64,000 bases of DNA from assembly GCF_051622035.1 (NCBI RefSeq), contig NC_135362.1, positions 6,885,501 through 6,949,500 of the forward strand, given 5' to 3'. Origin of the DNA: Arctopsyche grandis. Taxonomy: Eukaryota; Arthropoda; Insecta; Trichoptera; Hydropsychidae. How positions within the stretch are numbered: position 1 is the first letter of the stretch; each line of letters begins with the position of its first letter. Both the position numbers and the translations under genes were made by a program. The notes below the pieces were generated by a model that was not told where the DNA came from, did no database searches, and worked only from the letters and a program-made list of their open reading frames with translations. Shown here piece after piece: positions 12,378-30,506 of the stretch.

Positions 12378-13168
12378 ATGTCGTTGGAAGCAGCCAAAGC
12401 TGCTGCTGCAGCTCTCGGAGTATGCGCCGTGGCCAAAGGACACGTCGTGGGAATTGGAAGTGGATCCACAGTGGTCCACGCAGTTAAAGCTTTGGCTCAC
12501 AGACATCTCACCGAGCAACTCAACATTAAATGCATTCCATCTTCATTCCAGGTTAATACCTAATTCATAACCTCAAATTTAAACCTACGATAATCTATTT
12601 ATGTATCATTAAACTGTTATTCGTACTCCATCAGGCCAAGCAACTTATCCTAGAGCATGGACTACCTTTAGTTGACCTCGATTCTCATCCCGTAATAGAC
12701 ATCGCTATCGATGGAGCTGACGAGGCTGATGCGAATCTCACACTGATCAAGGGTGGCGGTGGATGTCTCTTGCAGGAAAAGATCGTCATATCGTGTGCTA
12801 AGAAGTTCATCGTCATAGCTGATCATACCAAGGACTCCAAACGCCTCGGTGAGCAGTATACGAAGGGTATACCTATTGAAGTCGTGCCGATAGCTTACGT
12901 TCCTATTACAGCTAAAATTATTAAAGAATTCGGCGGCGAAATTGTGCTGAGGCCTGCCATATCGAAGGCGGGTCCCTGTGTGACAGACAATGGCAATTTT
13001 ATATTGGATTGGAAGTTCGACAAGACGAAAGATTTTAATTGGGACGATGTTAATACGAAGATATCGATGATTCCGGGAGTTGTTGAAACTGGACTGTTTG
13101 TAGCTATGGCCGATAAGGCTTATTTCGGACAAGCCGACGGCACCGTAACGGAACGAAGTGCTAAATAG
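12378..13168 (+). CDS. Rpi: Ribose-5-phosphate isomerase A
   Basis: Two exons, 12378-12551 and 12635-13168, join in phase 0 to 235 residues, the family's normal length. The enzyme interconverts ribulose 5-phosphate and ribose 5-phosphate in the non-oxidative pentose phosphate pathway in the cytosol. Visible motifs: phosphate-binding GIGSGSTV (25-32), IPSSFQAKQLI, the active-site DGADEAD (84-90), [13 protein letters not shown] (97-109) and [11 protein letters not shown]. Residues D84, D87, K97 and E106 align with E. coli RpiA D81, D84, K94 and E103. The start is the ATG giving [14 protein letters not shown]; upstream codons in the same frame lack an ATG. AATAAA at 13187-13192 follows 19 bp after the stop. 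Nothing suggests damage. Confidence 0.96.
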
Positions 13169-13192
13169 AGTGCAATATACATGTATAATAAA

Positions 13193-14569
13193 CGATATTA
13201 TATATTGGTTTAAAAAATAAAGAGTATTTTTATATCATCTTATGGTATTATTATTTAAAATTATGATGAAATAACATTAAAATAATCAGGTTATGTAAAT
13301 GAGTATGTATAGTAAAAGAAAAAACTTAAATATGCTTATCATGTTTTATTTATTCATATCTTTGGTTACACGAAAAAAAACTGACTAGTTTATTGAGAAA
13401 TAATAAAGTATTTTTTCTTTAACTTTATCCAAATAAGAATTTGATGTATGTATTTGTAATTTAGATTTGAAGTAATATACATACGCTCATAAACTATTTT
13501 TTATAATTACTTATGGAATAAATAAATGTTAAAATTCAATTAGCAAGCTATACGAGACTCGAGATATGTAATTGTAATATGTGTAATTGACAGTGAAATC
13601 ATGGGATATTTTTTATCAACGATTATACTTTATATTAGACTTGCAAAATCTATATTGAAGATATTTACATTGATAAAATGACTTTAAGTATGATTGCATA
13701 AATAGTTATATCAAAAAATATTTTATTTTTATAGATTTAAGTTATAATATAATAGGAATTAACGATATATTAATAAATTTTGTGACAGTTACATATATAA
13801 TATATATAATCAGGTGTTTTTATATGGCATTAAATTTAGAAAACAAACATTCTCAATATCAGAATACTTTTATAAACAACTTAATAAACAGATATGTTTT
13901 TCAAGTATGAAAACAATGTAAGTTAATTCTGGTTCATAACATTGATTACGAGTAATCGGCATAAGAATGTCTGTTTGTATAGAAATATAATATGAACTTT
14001 TCGTTGTTAGTACAACTTTTGACTTTGCAAAGCCAGATTCTAATAAGAGTCATTTAAAATGTGCATAGATATAAAGTACAAAAAATACTTTTGATTCACT
14101 TCGATTTATAGGCATAGTAAAATTACAATTAGAAGAAATTAGCACGTATTTTTTTTTCAAATAATCATTATCACGAACGACGAGGAACATTTGGCGTGGA
14201 ATGTTATAGCAATATACATATATATTTACAATGAAAAACTGTGTATTGTTTATGTGCAATAAGAAATATACATTATAATATAAGGTGATAAATAAATGCG
14301 TTACTACGGAATTAGCAGTAAAATTCGAGTAAACTAGTAACATAAATCTTTTTCACAATACATTATCTGTCGACGTAGCTATTTTTTGATTGAATGAAGA
14401 TTGCCGTTTTGTTAATAATACTGTTATTTGTGCATCGGAGCATCTTTTGGTAAAAATAAATGTATTTAATTGGATTGAAAAGTTGCTCACAGTATATATT
14501 TACATCACAACATTGTAAATGTAAATAAAATGTAAGAATTAAGGATTTTGGGTGATTTTAAGGGCATGG
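13193..14569. other. Intergenic AT-rich DNA between Rpi and centrin
   Basis: Rpi and centrin are transcribed toward each other, so this 1.4 kb holds both 3' regions. I see only AT-rich unique sequence. No transposon ends or convincing reading frames are visible; the longest, 14050-14343 minus, is low-complexity. Confidence 0.6.
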
Positions 14570-15158
14570 TTAATACAGGCTGGTTTTCTTCATAATTCGT
14601 AAGAACTCTTCTTGATTTATTTCACCGTCGCCATCTCGATCTGCTTCGTCGATCATCTCTTGCAACTCTTCGTCGGTTAAATTTTCACCCAATTCTTTAG
14701 CTACGCGTTTTAAATTTTTGAACGATATTTTACCTAAAATTAAAAAAGTTCAATTAGTACTTATAAATGTACGATATTGAGTTAATGAGTGGCGAATGCA
14801 TACCTGTTTCATCATCGTCGAATAGTTTGAACGCTTTCATTATTTCTTCTTTGATGTCTTTTTCGGCCATTTTAATAGTCATTAACGACAGGAAGTCGTC
14901 GAAGGTTACCTTGCCTGTGCCTTCTTTATCAATGTCGGCGATCATTCTTTTAATTTCTTCCTTTTTGGGCTCAAAGCCGAGAGCTCTGATTGCAACTTTC
15001 AATTCTTTGGTGTCTATGGAGCCAGAACTGTTCGGATCGAAGAGGTCGAACGCTTCTTTGATGTCGTTCTTTTGATCGTCACTCAGTTCGAATTTAGGAC
15101 CACCAGATTTTTTCCTCCCTCCCGGTGCCGGCAGAACAGCTGGCACAGTAGATTTCAT
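14570..15158 (-). CDS. Centrin (EF-hand centrosome/basal-body protein)
   Basis: Two coding exons on the minus strand, 15158-14804 and 14733-14570, join in frame to 172 residues, the standard centrin length. Four EF-hand loops are visible: [12 protein letters not shown] (41-52), [12 protein letters not shown] (77-88), DDDETGKISFKN (114-125) and [12 protein letters not shown] (150-161), and the protein ends KKTSLY as centrins do. The DDDETGKISF third loop is diagnostic of centrin against calmodulin. Centrins bind Ca2+ and act in centriole and basal-body function, and centrin-2 also in nucleotide-excision repair. A good splice acceptor 18 bp upstream of the ATG (TTTCATCAG ending at 15177) suggests a separate 5'-UTR exon. 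I cannot separate CETN1/2/4 from CETN3 relatives by search, but loop 3 and length favour the CETN2 group. Confidence 0.94.
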
Positions 15159-15803
15159 AGTTGAAGTTGCGATCGACTGATGAAATTAAAAGAAAATTCG
15201 TTTTATTCTTTATCAGAAGAATGATCAAATAATTGTTATCAAATTAAACGAAACGTGAAAATGAAAATAGCTGATTATTTTTATAACTTATGTTTGCATT
15301 TAAAAGTGTGCTTATTTACCATATTTAACAATTATATGGGGCAGACTCTGATCCGAAGAAAATCTAAGTGAACGTATGGAAATAATCGATTATGGAAGAA
15401 CCGCCATGCCTAAACAAACCAATGACAACTGGATGCAATATTTTTAAAACTCAAGACCGCGAATTATGGCCATGTATAATAAATGAGGGCACAAAGTATA
15501 ATCAGGTGTAAATAGAGTTTAATTAAAATAATGTATTTAAACTGCGATTATTAAATATTTTAAATAGAATGCTAGTCGCATTATTATCATATACAAGATG
15601 AATCCGGTAAATATGAGTTATTAAGTTCACATATTCACAATTTACTGTATAAATCAGGGCTGCGCCTACCATATGTATAAATGTGTGCAACGTACACAGG
15701 TGGCCGAAATAAATAGGAGTCGAAAAAAAAATACGAAACATAACGTTGTACTTTATAAAATGCATTTAGGTTGTCTTGTTGTATACTTGTGGATTGTTGT
15801 TGC

Positions 15804-16018
15804 CAGTGCCGGTTTTAGGGGGGGTTGGGTCGGGCGGCGCCCGAGGGCGCCAAATAAATTAGGGCGCCGCTCGATGCGCCAAATGCGCTTTAAAATTTAA
15901 AATTAGAGCGCCAAAAGCCATACAAAATTTTAGATTAGAGTGCCAAAGGCGAAGTTTTTTTCTAAGGGTGTTTATAAAAAATTGCCCGAGGGCGCTATTG
16001 GGTGTAAGGCCGGCACTG
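15804..16018. mobile_element. hAT-type MITE with 8-bp target duplication
   Basis: A 215-bp element has ends CAGTGCCGG and CCGGCACTG. It is flanked by GTTGTTGC (15796-15803) and GCTGTTGC (16019-16026), an 8-bp duplication with one mismatch, as made by hAT transposases. The interior is a diverged GGGCGCC-rich foldback with no coding content. Confidence 0.88.
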
Positions 16019-16224
16019 GCTGTTGCGAGTTACAACTTATAACACACCCGAACCATAATTCGAGGAAATAACGAGATAGCAGCAGGGGTGTCATCTCAAT
16101 TTTGAACAACGGGTTTCCAATTTTTTTTTTTAATAAAATTATTTTGAATATATATTTGTACAAATGTATATACATTACATGAAAGTTCATTAAATTATGG
16201 GGGATGAACGGATGAGACGACTGG

Positions 16225-16360
16225 CATGTTGATGCACGTGTTTTATTTATGACAGCTGAAGGCAGAGTGAGTAGTTAGCTCCGAACACAATCGAGTTGGT
16301 CCCCACTCGCAGGAAGGTGACCAAACTCGACCATGTCGTATAGCGAGCCGCCACAAAATT
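16225..16360 (+). repeat. Dispersed repeat, unclassified (partner at 6640-6775)
   Basis: It carries the same block series as 6640-6775 (TGCAC, GTAG, TCGAG..GGTC, ACTCGCAGGA, CAAACTCGACCA). The surrounding sequence repeats AACGGGTTTCC at about 16110 and 16411, possibly marking the borders of an inserted unit. Class unknown. Confidence 0.4.
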
Positions 16361-16919
16361 TTGAAGATTTGTATAATTTTTAACAAAAATTATATGAATT
16401 TTTAGATTAAATAACGGGTTTCCGGAAACTTTTCCGGAAATCCATGGAAACCATTAGGGTGACTACTGGATAGCAGATATAGTTTCGGTACAAATAGAGC
16501 TAAGTTTTTTATATTCTAGTATCTTTGCGATTGCCAGATGAACATATATACTTTTATATACAAGCAGTTTCCACACAGATACAATAACAATTTCAAGGTA
16601 AACGGATTCTTCCGCAAAAAAAAATCTCGTGTTCTCGTTAGTACAATATTTCGCACGAAGAGCTTTCAATTGATGGAGTTTTTGGGTGCCAGATGTTCCG
16701 TGATCGAGATTTTAGTGACTTGCGTGAGATCACTCTTTGCGGAATAATTACCGAACCCAATTTCAATACCATTTTCTTTAGATATCCAACGCGGCGAGAT
16801 CTATCGGTGGATTAGTCGCGAAATTGCATTGGGTGTCGAGCGTAGTTCACTCATAGGTTGCGGAATTCTGATCGCTGATTAGATTGATCGTACAATTTCT
16901 ACGCCGCGGTGATACACAA

Positions 16920-17197
16920 GTATCGATTTAGATGATTGGAAATTGGATCGCAATGAGGCGATCGGGCAATGGGCGTAGTTGGAGCGCTTCGAGTGTACCG
17001 CGTTGTATCGGTTGGGTTGTGGTCTCATGTGTGCGCGCAGTCGGCGAGTCGAGCCGGCTCGGCGCGGTGTCTCGTCGATTGGTTCGTTGCTCGTGGGCCG
17101 TGGATTGTGAGTCGTGAGTCGTGAGTCGTGAGTCGTGACTCGTATTCGTTGGTGTTGTGGTGTTGGTGGTGGTGGTGAACCGAGAACGCGCCCAAAC
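16920..17197 (+). promoter_or_regulatory. GC-rich putative promoter and 5' UTR of ISWI
   Basis: In an otherwise AT-rich window this stretch, continuing to about 17650, is rich in CG dinucleotides, like a housekeeping promoter. It contains a heptamer run (GTGAGTC repeated, ending GTGACTC, about 17107-17140) and a GTGGTGGTG tract just before the ISWI ATG. No TATA box at a convincing distance is visible. Reading frames across it, such as 16928-17503 minus, are GC-rich shadows. Confidence 0.45.
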
Positions 17198-25183
<7,986 letters not shown>

Positions 25184-26360
25184 TGTGATTTTGCGTTAGC
25201 AGATACAAGTACAAAATAAAAAATCCACTTTCATCTAAGCAACGTAATATGACAATTGTATAAACCGACTTTGACATGCACATTACACATGTTATACTGA
25301 TTTAAAACTGAGTCTGTGTTATTGAGAAATATTGCTGTGAATAATTAACGTTATTTATATTTATTTAGTCCGGAGTTGTCTTATCATAATTAAGTTTCGT
25401 ACGAAAGGAGACGCGCACTTTTTATTTAATTTTTTTTATATGTTAACTACCCATTTTTGTAAGAAATGTTTGTGTGTGAAAATGAACCGTACATTCTCAA
25501 GTATTTTTATGTCCGCTATTGTATTTTTTATTCGATCGAGGGGATTTGTTTAAACGTGTAACATTTCGTGTTGGTTTACGAAGGGGTTGCGATTTATTTG
25601 CAGGCTGAAAATCCCCCCTCGTCCCTTCTGTTTCCTCTCGACTGATATATGCGATTTAATACCTATTTATAAATGTGAAAGGTATGTATGTCTAGGAAAA
25701 TTTGAATACTATTTTATTTTTATTTTTACGTCAAGTTGTGTTTTGTAACCAATAATGTACGTTGATTTCTTATAGTAAAACCTTCCGCAATATCAGTATT
25801 TTTATGGTGAGAACTTAGATGTATTTCAATCTTTGAATAATAAATCAATTAATGTGTATTATGTTGTTTCATTTTAAAATGGTTTAAGTCTGTAATCGAT
25901 GCTCATTTTAAAGCTGGTCTGTAAAAGAGTTGTAAATCGAATGGACTGCATGTCGAATTTGTATTACTAAATTAATAATAATAAATATATGGTTGAGTCG
26001 TGTGACAACATTTTTTAATTGATGATGATTGACGGGAAATAGAGTGCGATTTTTCATAGTGATTATGGTTAACGTGTATGTTGCATACGATCAATATAAT
26101 CTGTGCGGCGAAATGGAACCGGTGCAGATTTCATTATATGGTTGAATACAAATTGATAATTCAAAGTGGATTGAATGATACAACATGAAGTTAGATAAGG
26201 AAATTCAAATTTTGAGGCAGTTATTAATTAATTTTTGGTGATTATATGGTCAAAATCCAATACTGGATGTAGATTTTGTCGAAAGATTTACATATGAAAG
26301 TCATAGAAAAGTTTAAGACATTTTAGAATTTGTGCAATACACCCAGGCCCGTCCTGAGGC
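25184..26360 (+). other. ISWI 3' UTR and following unique DNA
   Basis: This stretch has no gene. The first 660 bp up to AATAAA at 25839 are plausible 3' UTR; an earlier AATAAA lies near 25213. Beyond it is AT-rich DNA without a recognisable repeat until a C-rich run near 26360. Confidence 0.5.
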
Positions 26361-26674
26361 GCCCCCCCTCCCTTAAATTTTTAAACAATATATTTCATGA
26401 AAGTTCTTGAAATTTTATGTTGAAGAAAAATATATTAAGACAAAAACAAATTAAATTTTAAATTTTTTCTTCAAAATAGGCATGTTTTATGTATAAAAAT
26501 GAGTAAAATAAAATAAAATACGGATAACTATGAATAAATTCGGTAATGAAGACTTTAATTTATATTCAACGATGAATTGAAGAATTTTATAGAGTGACAT
26601 TTTTTTCGAATATGATTGGTTAAGATATTTAATTTCGTGAAGCAAATCCATCCCTATTTTTTATTTAATATTTA

Positions 26675-27085
26675 TTTTTTTACATATATACCAAGAAGGC
26701 CTTACAGGTAACCCCAATGCGCCTTCTTGGTCAATTACAAACATTGCAGCATTATTTTTTATTATACAAGTCGCTGAATTACGAGACTGAAAAACTCGCA
26801 AATTAACGAGACATCTATGAATTGTACATACATTTTATTGTACATTAATCAATCTCGAATAGTGGTGACATAGTAGGTAGGAAGGATATTTAGCCAATTT
26901 TATTGGCTAAATATCCTTCCTTATCCTTCGATGCTAATAACTCAAATTTGCCAGTAACTGGTGGAGGATACTGTTTTATTGGATCCGTTACAACGTTCCA
27001 ATTAACAATCCGTTAACAATTAAGCTAGACAAATTGGAAAATTCTAACAAATCGGTCGATTTGTGCTTTAACCACAAGATGTCGC
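26675..27085 (-). mobile_element. SINE copy (tRNA-headed family), diverged
   Basis: On the minus strand the right part contains the family's signature tail (ACCAAGAAGGCC, CCCCAATGCGCCTTCTTGG in plus orientation), then the AGACATCTATGAATT block and GGTGGAGGA...GTT block seen in the fuller copies at 32820-33440 and 43180-43625. A perfect hairpin at 26880-26920 interrupts the family sequence. The tRNA-like head is not recognisable in this copy. Confidence 0.65.
26880..26920. repeat. Perfect 18-bp inverted repeat (hairpin), 5-nt loop
   Basis: GGAAGGATATTTAGCCAA is followed after five bases (TTTTA) by its exact reverse complement. It sits inside a SINE copy and has no equivalent in the other copies, so it is probably a local inverted duplication or a tiny insertion. 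Confidence 0.85.
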
Positions 27086-27586
27086 CAGCAGCGTATTTGG
27101 CCGGCGCGAATCCACGACCTCTCTACTGGTATGCAATATATGTAACAGTGACGGATTGATATAATATATTAATTAATCAGGGACGGATTATGCCACGAGG
27201 AAGATCAGAACACATTTAATAAAAAGAGCCTTGTAAAAATGAAAATGCGTCATTATTCCTGTTGTTTCGGATCGATCTTAAAACCTGATCCCAGTTTAAT
27301 CGTGGATTTGTAATAAATATAAATTTAAAAGCTCGTTAGCCCTTGCTTGAGCTTTTTTAGTAAGAATATATGTATGTAAATACATATGTGAGTTGAGAAT
27401 ATATGTATGTATGTACATACATATATGAGTTGTAAGGTGTATGTACGTCGGACCACCGGGGGGACACCCCCCAAAAATACCACTTTTACGACATTCATAG
27501 CTTTATTATAAATAAAGTAAAAATTGCGCAATCTTTGAACTTGATGCGTCTGTACCGAATCTAAAATAAAATAATATATAATAGAT

Positions 27587-27857
27587 GGTTCGGTGATTAC
27601 TAGTCAAATGTGAACCGGTCACAGGACAACTGGTCGCTCTAGATCGGTCACACGTGATCACCCGTCACACCAAAACTGGTCACGAGAAAATTGGTCACAC
27701 CCTAAAACTGGTCACACCCTAAAATCGGTCACGAGAAAACTGGTTGACTGATTTTAGGGTGTGACCAGTTTTAGTGTGACGGGTGATCACGTGTGACCGA
27801 TCTAGAGCGACCGGTTGTCCTGTGACTAGTTCACATATGACTAGTAGTCCGTTTACC
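27587..27857. mobile_element. Mutator-like foldback element with perfect 9-bp target duplication
   Basis: A 271-bp near-palindrome has arms reading GGTTCGGTGATTACTAGTC and GACTAGTAGTCCGTTTACC and a GGTCACAGGACAAC core. It is flanked on both sides by ATAATAGAT (27578-27586 and 27858-27866). A 9-bp duplication with long inverted repeats is the hallmark of Mutator-like elements. The centre carries repeated GGTCAC...AAAACT units (27690-27750). No coding sequence. Confidence 0.85.
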
Positions 27858-27879
27858 ATAATAGATAGCCGAACCCGCA

Positions 27880-28345
27880 TACGTTGCAATGCCACAATAA
27901 CACATGCAATTCTCGTTTTCGTTCCTGTTCTAGTTACCGTTCCCATTTGTCGGAAAAGCGCAGACAGCGAACACATTTGAAATAATTCAATTGTTTGTTT
28001 ATTTTACCTAACAATGCAGGTCGCGACATGAAAACATTTGAAATTATTGCGTTGTAATGACACTCATTCCCGTTTTTCCCGTTTCCGTTTCCGTTTTTGG
28101 GCGATTTTTTTCACAGCAATCTTCCCGGATATGCATACAAAAAATCCTGAAAGTTGTGCCACACTAATTTTCACGTTACCGTTCCCGTTCCCGTTCCCAC
28201 TTGTCGGAACAACGCAGGCAGCGAATCTTCCCGGACATGCGTACAACAAATCCTGAAAGTTCCATCGTAATCGGTTCAGTGGTTTAGGAGCCTATTCGAG
28301 ACACACACGCAGACATTCATTTTTATATTTATAGATTAATGGGCG
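27880..28345. repeat. Repeat region with internal duplication, possible Helitron or LINE tail
   Basis: Two diverged units share CCGTTCCCA.TTGTCGGAA.A.CGCAG.CAGCGAA (near 27935 and 28192). CTTCCCGGA.ATGC.TACAA.AAATCCTGAAAGTT occurs near 28120 and 28225. The region ends in GGTTTAGGAGCC and ACATTCATTTTTATA, a tail style common at the ends of insect repeats. Pyrimidine-rich CCGTTT/CCGTTC runs make minus-strand pseudo-frames. Class not established. Confidence 0.5.
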
Positions 28346-28930
28346 ATTCAATTTAATAAAACCAAATAGAATCTTACCTAAAAATTTTATTTCATTCATT
28401 CTTCTCTCGCCTTCACCTTTTCTTGACTTCGGTGACTTAATTATCATCGCTCTTCTTTGCCCAATCATACTTTTCCGATGTATTCGTTTTTTTGGAGCAG
28501 CTCTTTCTCCCTTTTATATAATTATATAGAATTCAATGCATGACATTTTATAATTTAAAACACATTGAATTATGCTCTTCACTGTGTCTTTCGTTTTCCA
28601 TTCTTCACATGTTTTATTTTCGATAAATTACCTCATATATGTATGTACATACATAACTTCCTCATAAATTGAATCCGTGAACAATATACGTCTTTCACTT
28701 AAATATGCAATAGTTTTTTCAACTTGTTCCCATTCGGGTACTTCATGGAGAAGCATCCATGTAAAAACCATTTCCATTAAAAAATATTTATAATATTAAA
28801 AAATAATATTAAAAAATATAATATAAAAAAATATATTATAATATTAAAAAATATTTCCACCATTTTCCCAAATAATTAATTCCAACGTTGAAAAAATTCT
28901 TTACATCTTTTTCAAATGCTTCTAATTGTG

Positions 28931-29313
28931 TCATCGTAATTTTCTTATGTTTTTTTTTAGTTTGTTGTATGTCTGGTTTGCTTGAATACCTATGTATATC
29001 TCGGTTGATTGTTTTTTTGTTTCCTCAAAAATATTTTTCACTTCAATGACAGATATGATAGATTTTTTAAGCTTTTTAACATTTGGCTGTGTACAAATAA
29101 GGTATAAAGTTCTGATAAAGGATTTGTAAAAAAATCCGTTATCGCTCTTGGAACATTTTCTTCTTCTAAGAAAATTTTTTTCAACGGCTCCCACATCCGT
29201 AGTATTCTTTCAATTGCTGGAAGGAGCGATAACCACCTACTTCTTGAATGAGATAGCATGTTATTATATGTATGTAACTTCAGCAGACTCGTAGAAATAT
29301 TTACGTTTTTCAT
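28931..29313 (-). mobile_element. hAT transposase fragment, broken
   Basis: A minus-strand frame (29313-29038) encodes SRSRWLSLLPAIERILRMWE then PLKKIFLEEENVPRAITDFF and PLSELYTLFVHSQ. This resembles the RW.SL..A..R....W..L..YF block of hAT transposases in the ZNF862/C17orf113-like group. The overlapping frame at 29194-28931 continues with IISVIEVKNIFEETKKQ, so a frame change separates the pieces. No termini are identified, and the remnant is nonfunctional. Confidence 0.75.
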
Positions 29314-29441
29314 TCCTCACTGTATATATTGAAAAAAAATTAAATAAATAAATGTCGGTGTTGCCAATGAGCGTGCGCGTATCAATATTAGATATTTTAT
29401 TATATTATGTACAATATTATTGGAAAATATTTTTATATAGG

Positions 29442-29810
29442 TGTTGCGTGGGGTGGGTGGTGGATCCAAGTAAAAGGCCAAAGTCGTTTCACACCATTTA
29501 TTGGTGATTAAGGAGATACAAGCACAGCTAGTGCTCCGTTCAGAATGCCTTGATAGGTCTAAGTACCTCCTTATAAAGGACAGGTCGCTCAGGGCATCTT
29601 CGACGTCCGGTTACTTCCCTATTGTTTAGGCATGTACCCGGATATACGTTCCCACGGCACTCAGTCCCACGCTATCGTTGTCAGTTCTGAGAAGGGACTA
29701 GGTGCCGTTACTAAGCCAATTCGATGGTCATTGTTTAGCCTACTTGAACTTAGCCTGGAGATAATCCTCGAAACCAATTATAACGGCGGCTCCTTTTAGC
29801 ATACGCTACA
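29442..29810 (+). mobile_element. Solo LTR (Gypsy-like LTR family, subfamily B), TAGG duplication
   Basis: A 369-bp block starts TGTTGCG and ends GCTACA, with TAGG on both flanks (29438-29441, 29811-29814), a 4-bp target duplication as for Gypsy-type integration. It contains a CCTTATAAAGG promoter-like site. It shares most of its length with the minus-strand copies at 11154-11445 and 38267-38645. A fossil without internal region. Confidence 0.78.
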
Positions 29811-30506
29811 TAGGTATAAAATATCGACCGGGACAAATGATTCTCGGACAAGGACACTGATACAGACCTCAAAACCGGGACATGTCCCGGTGTACTGGGA
29901 CGTATGGCAGCTCTAATGTACGCGTATACGACACGAGCTTTAGACATACAAGATTTAATAAGTGGTGTCTTGGAATAGTTAACACTCGGACAACTACGAT
30001 ATTCTTATTCCGAAAGGATATAACCATATAACTAAGATAAGAGATCGTAAATGTCACCTGAGCGATGCCTGATACTTAGACTGTCCATATTCTAATAAAT
30101 TGACGCTTTTAAAGAAGCTGTTTTCCTCAATACGTTTAAAGAGTTTTTTTTTCTATTTTGAAAGTTTCCTTTAGTAATAAATTACAGAGCAAGGACGAGC
30201 TGTGCGTGGGTGGAATTATATGTACATATGCATACATACATATGTATGTATGAATTGTTAAAAATAAATACGGTCATTTCGGGTTACATGATTATTTTAG
30301 TGGTTTATTAGCATTTGATGATTCTGCTCGATGGACTGCCATATGCAAGGTTTTGATATCTGATGTAATTACGATGGTGGAACGATGGTAGAGATAGAGA
30401 ACGCGGCACGGTTTGACATTAGTTGTACACCATGCTTCGAACGCTATAGTCGATTGACCGGTTGTTCTCAAATATACATATAAAATAATAGTATACAGTC
30501 GGGAAG

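Noticed and set aside
29875-29890. 16-bp perfect palindrome CCGGGACATGTCCCGG
   Set aside because: It could be a transposon-internal or protein-binding site, but it has no supporting structure around it; left unannotated.
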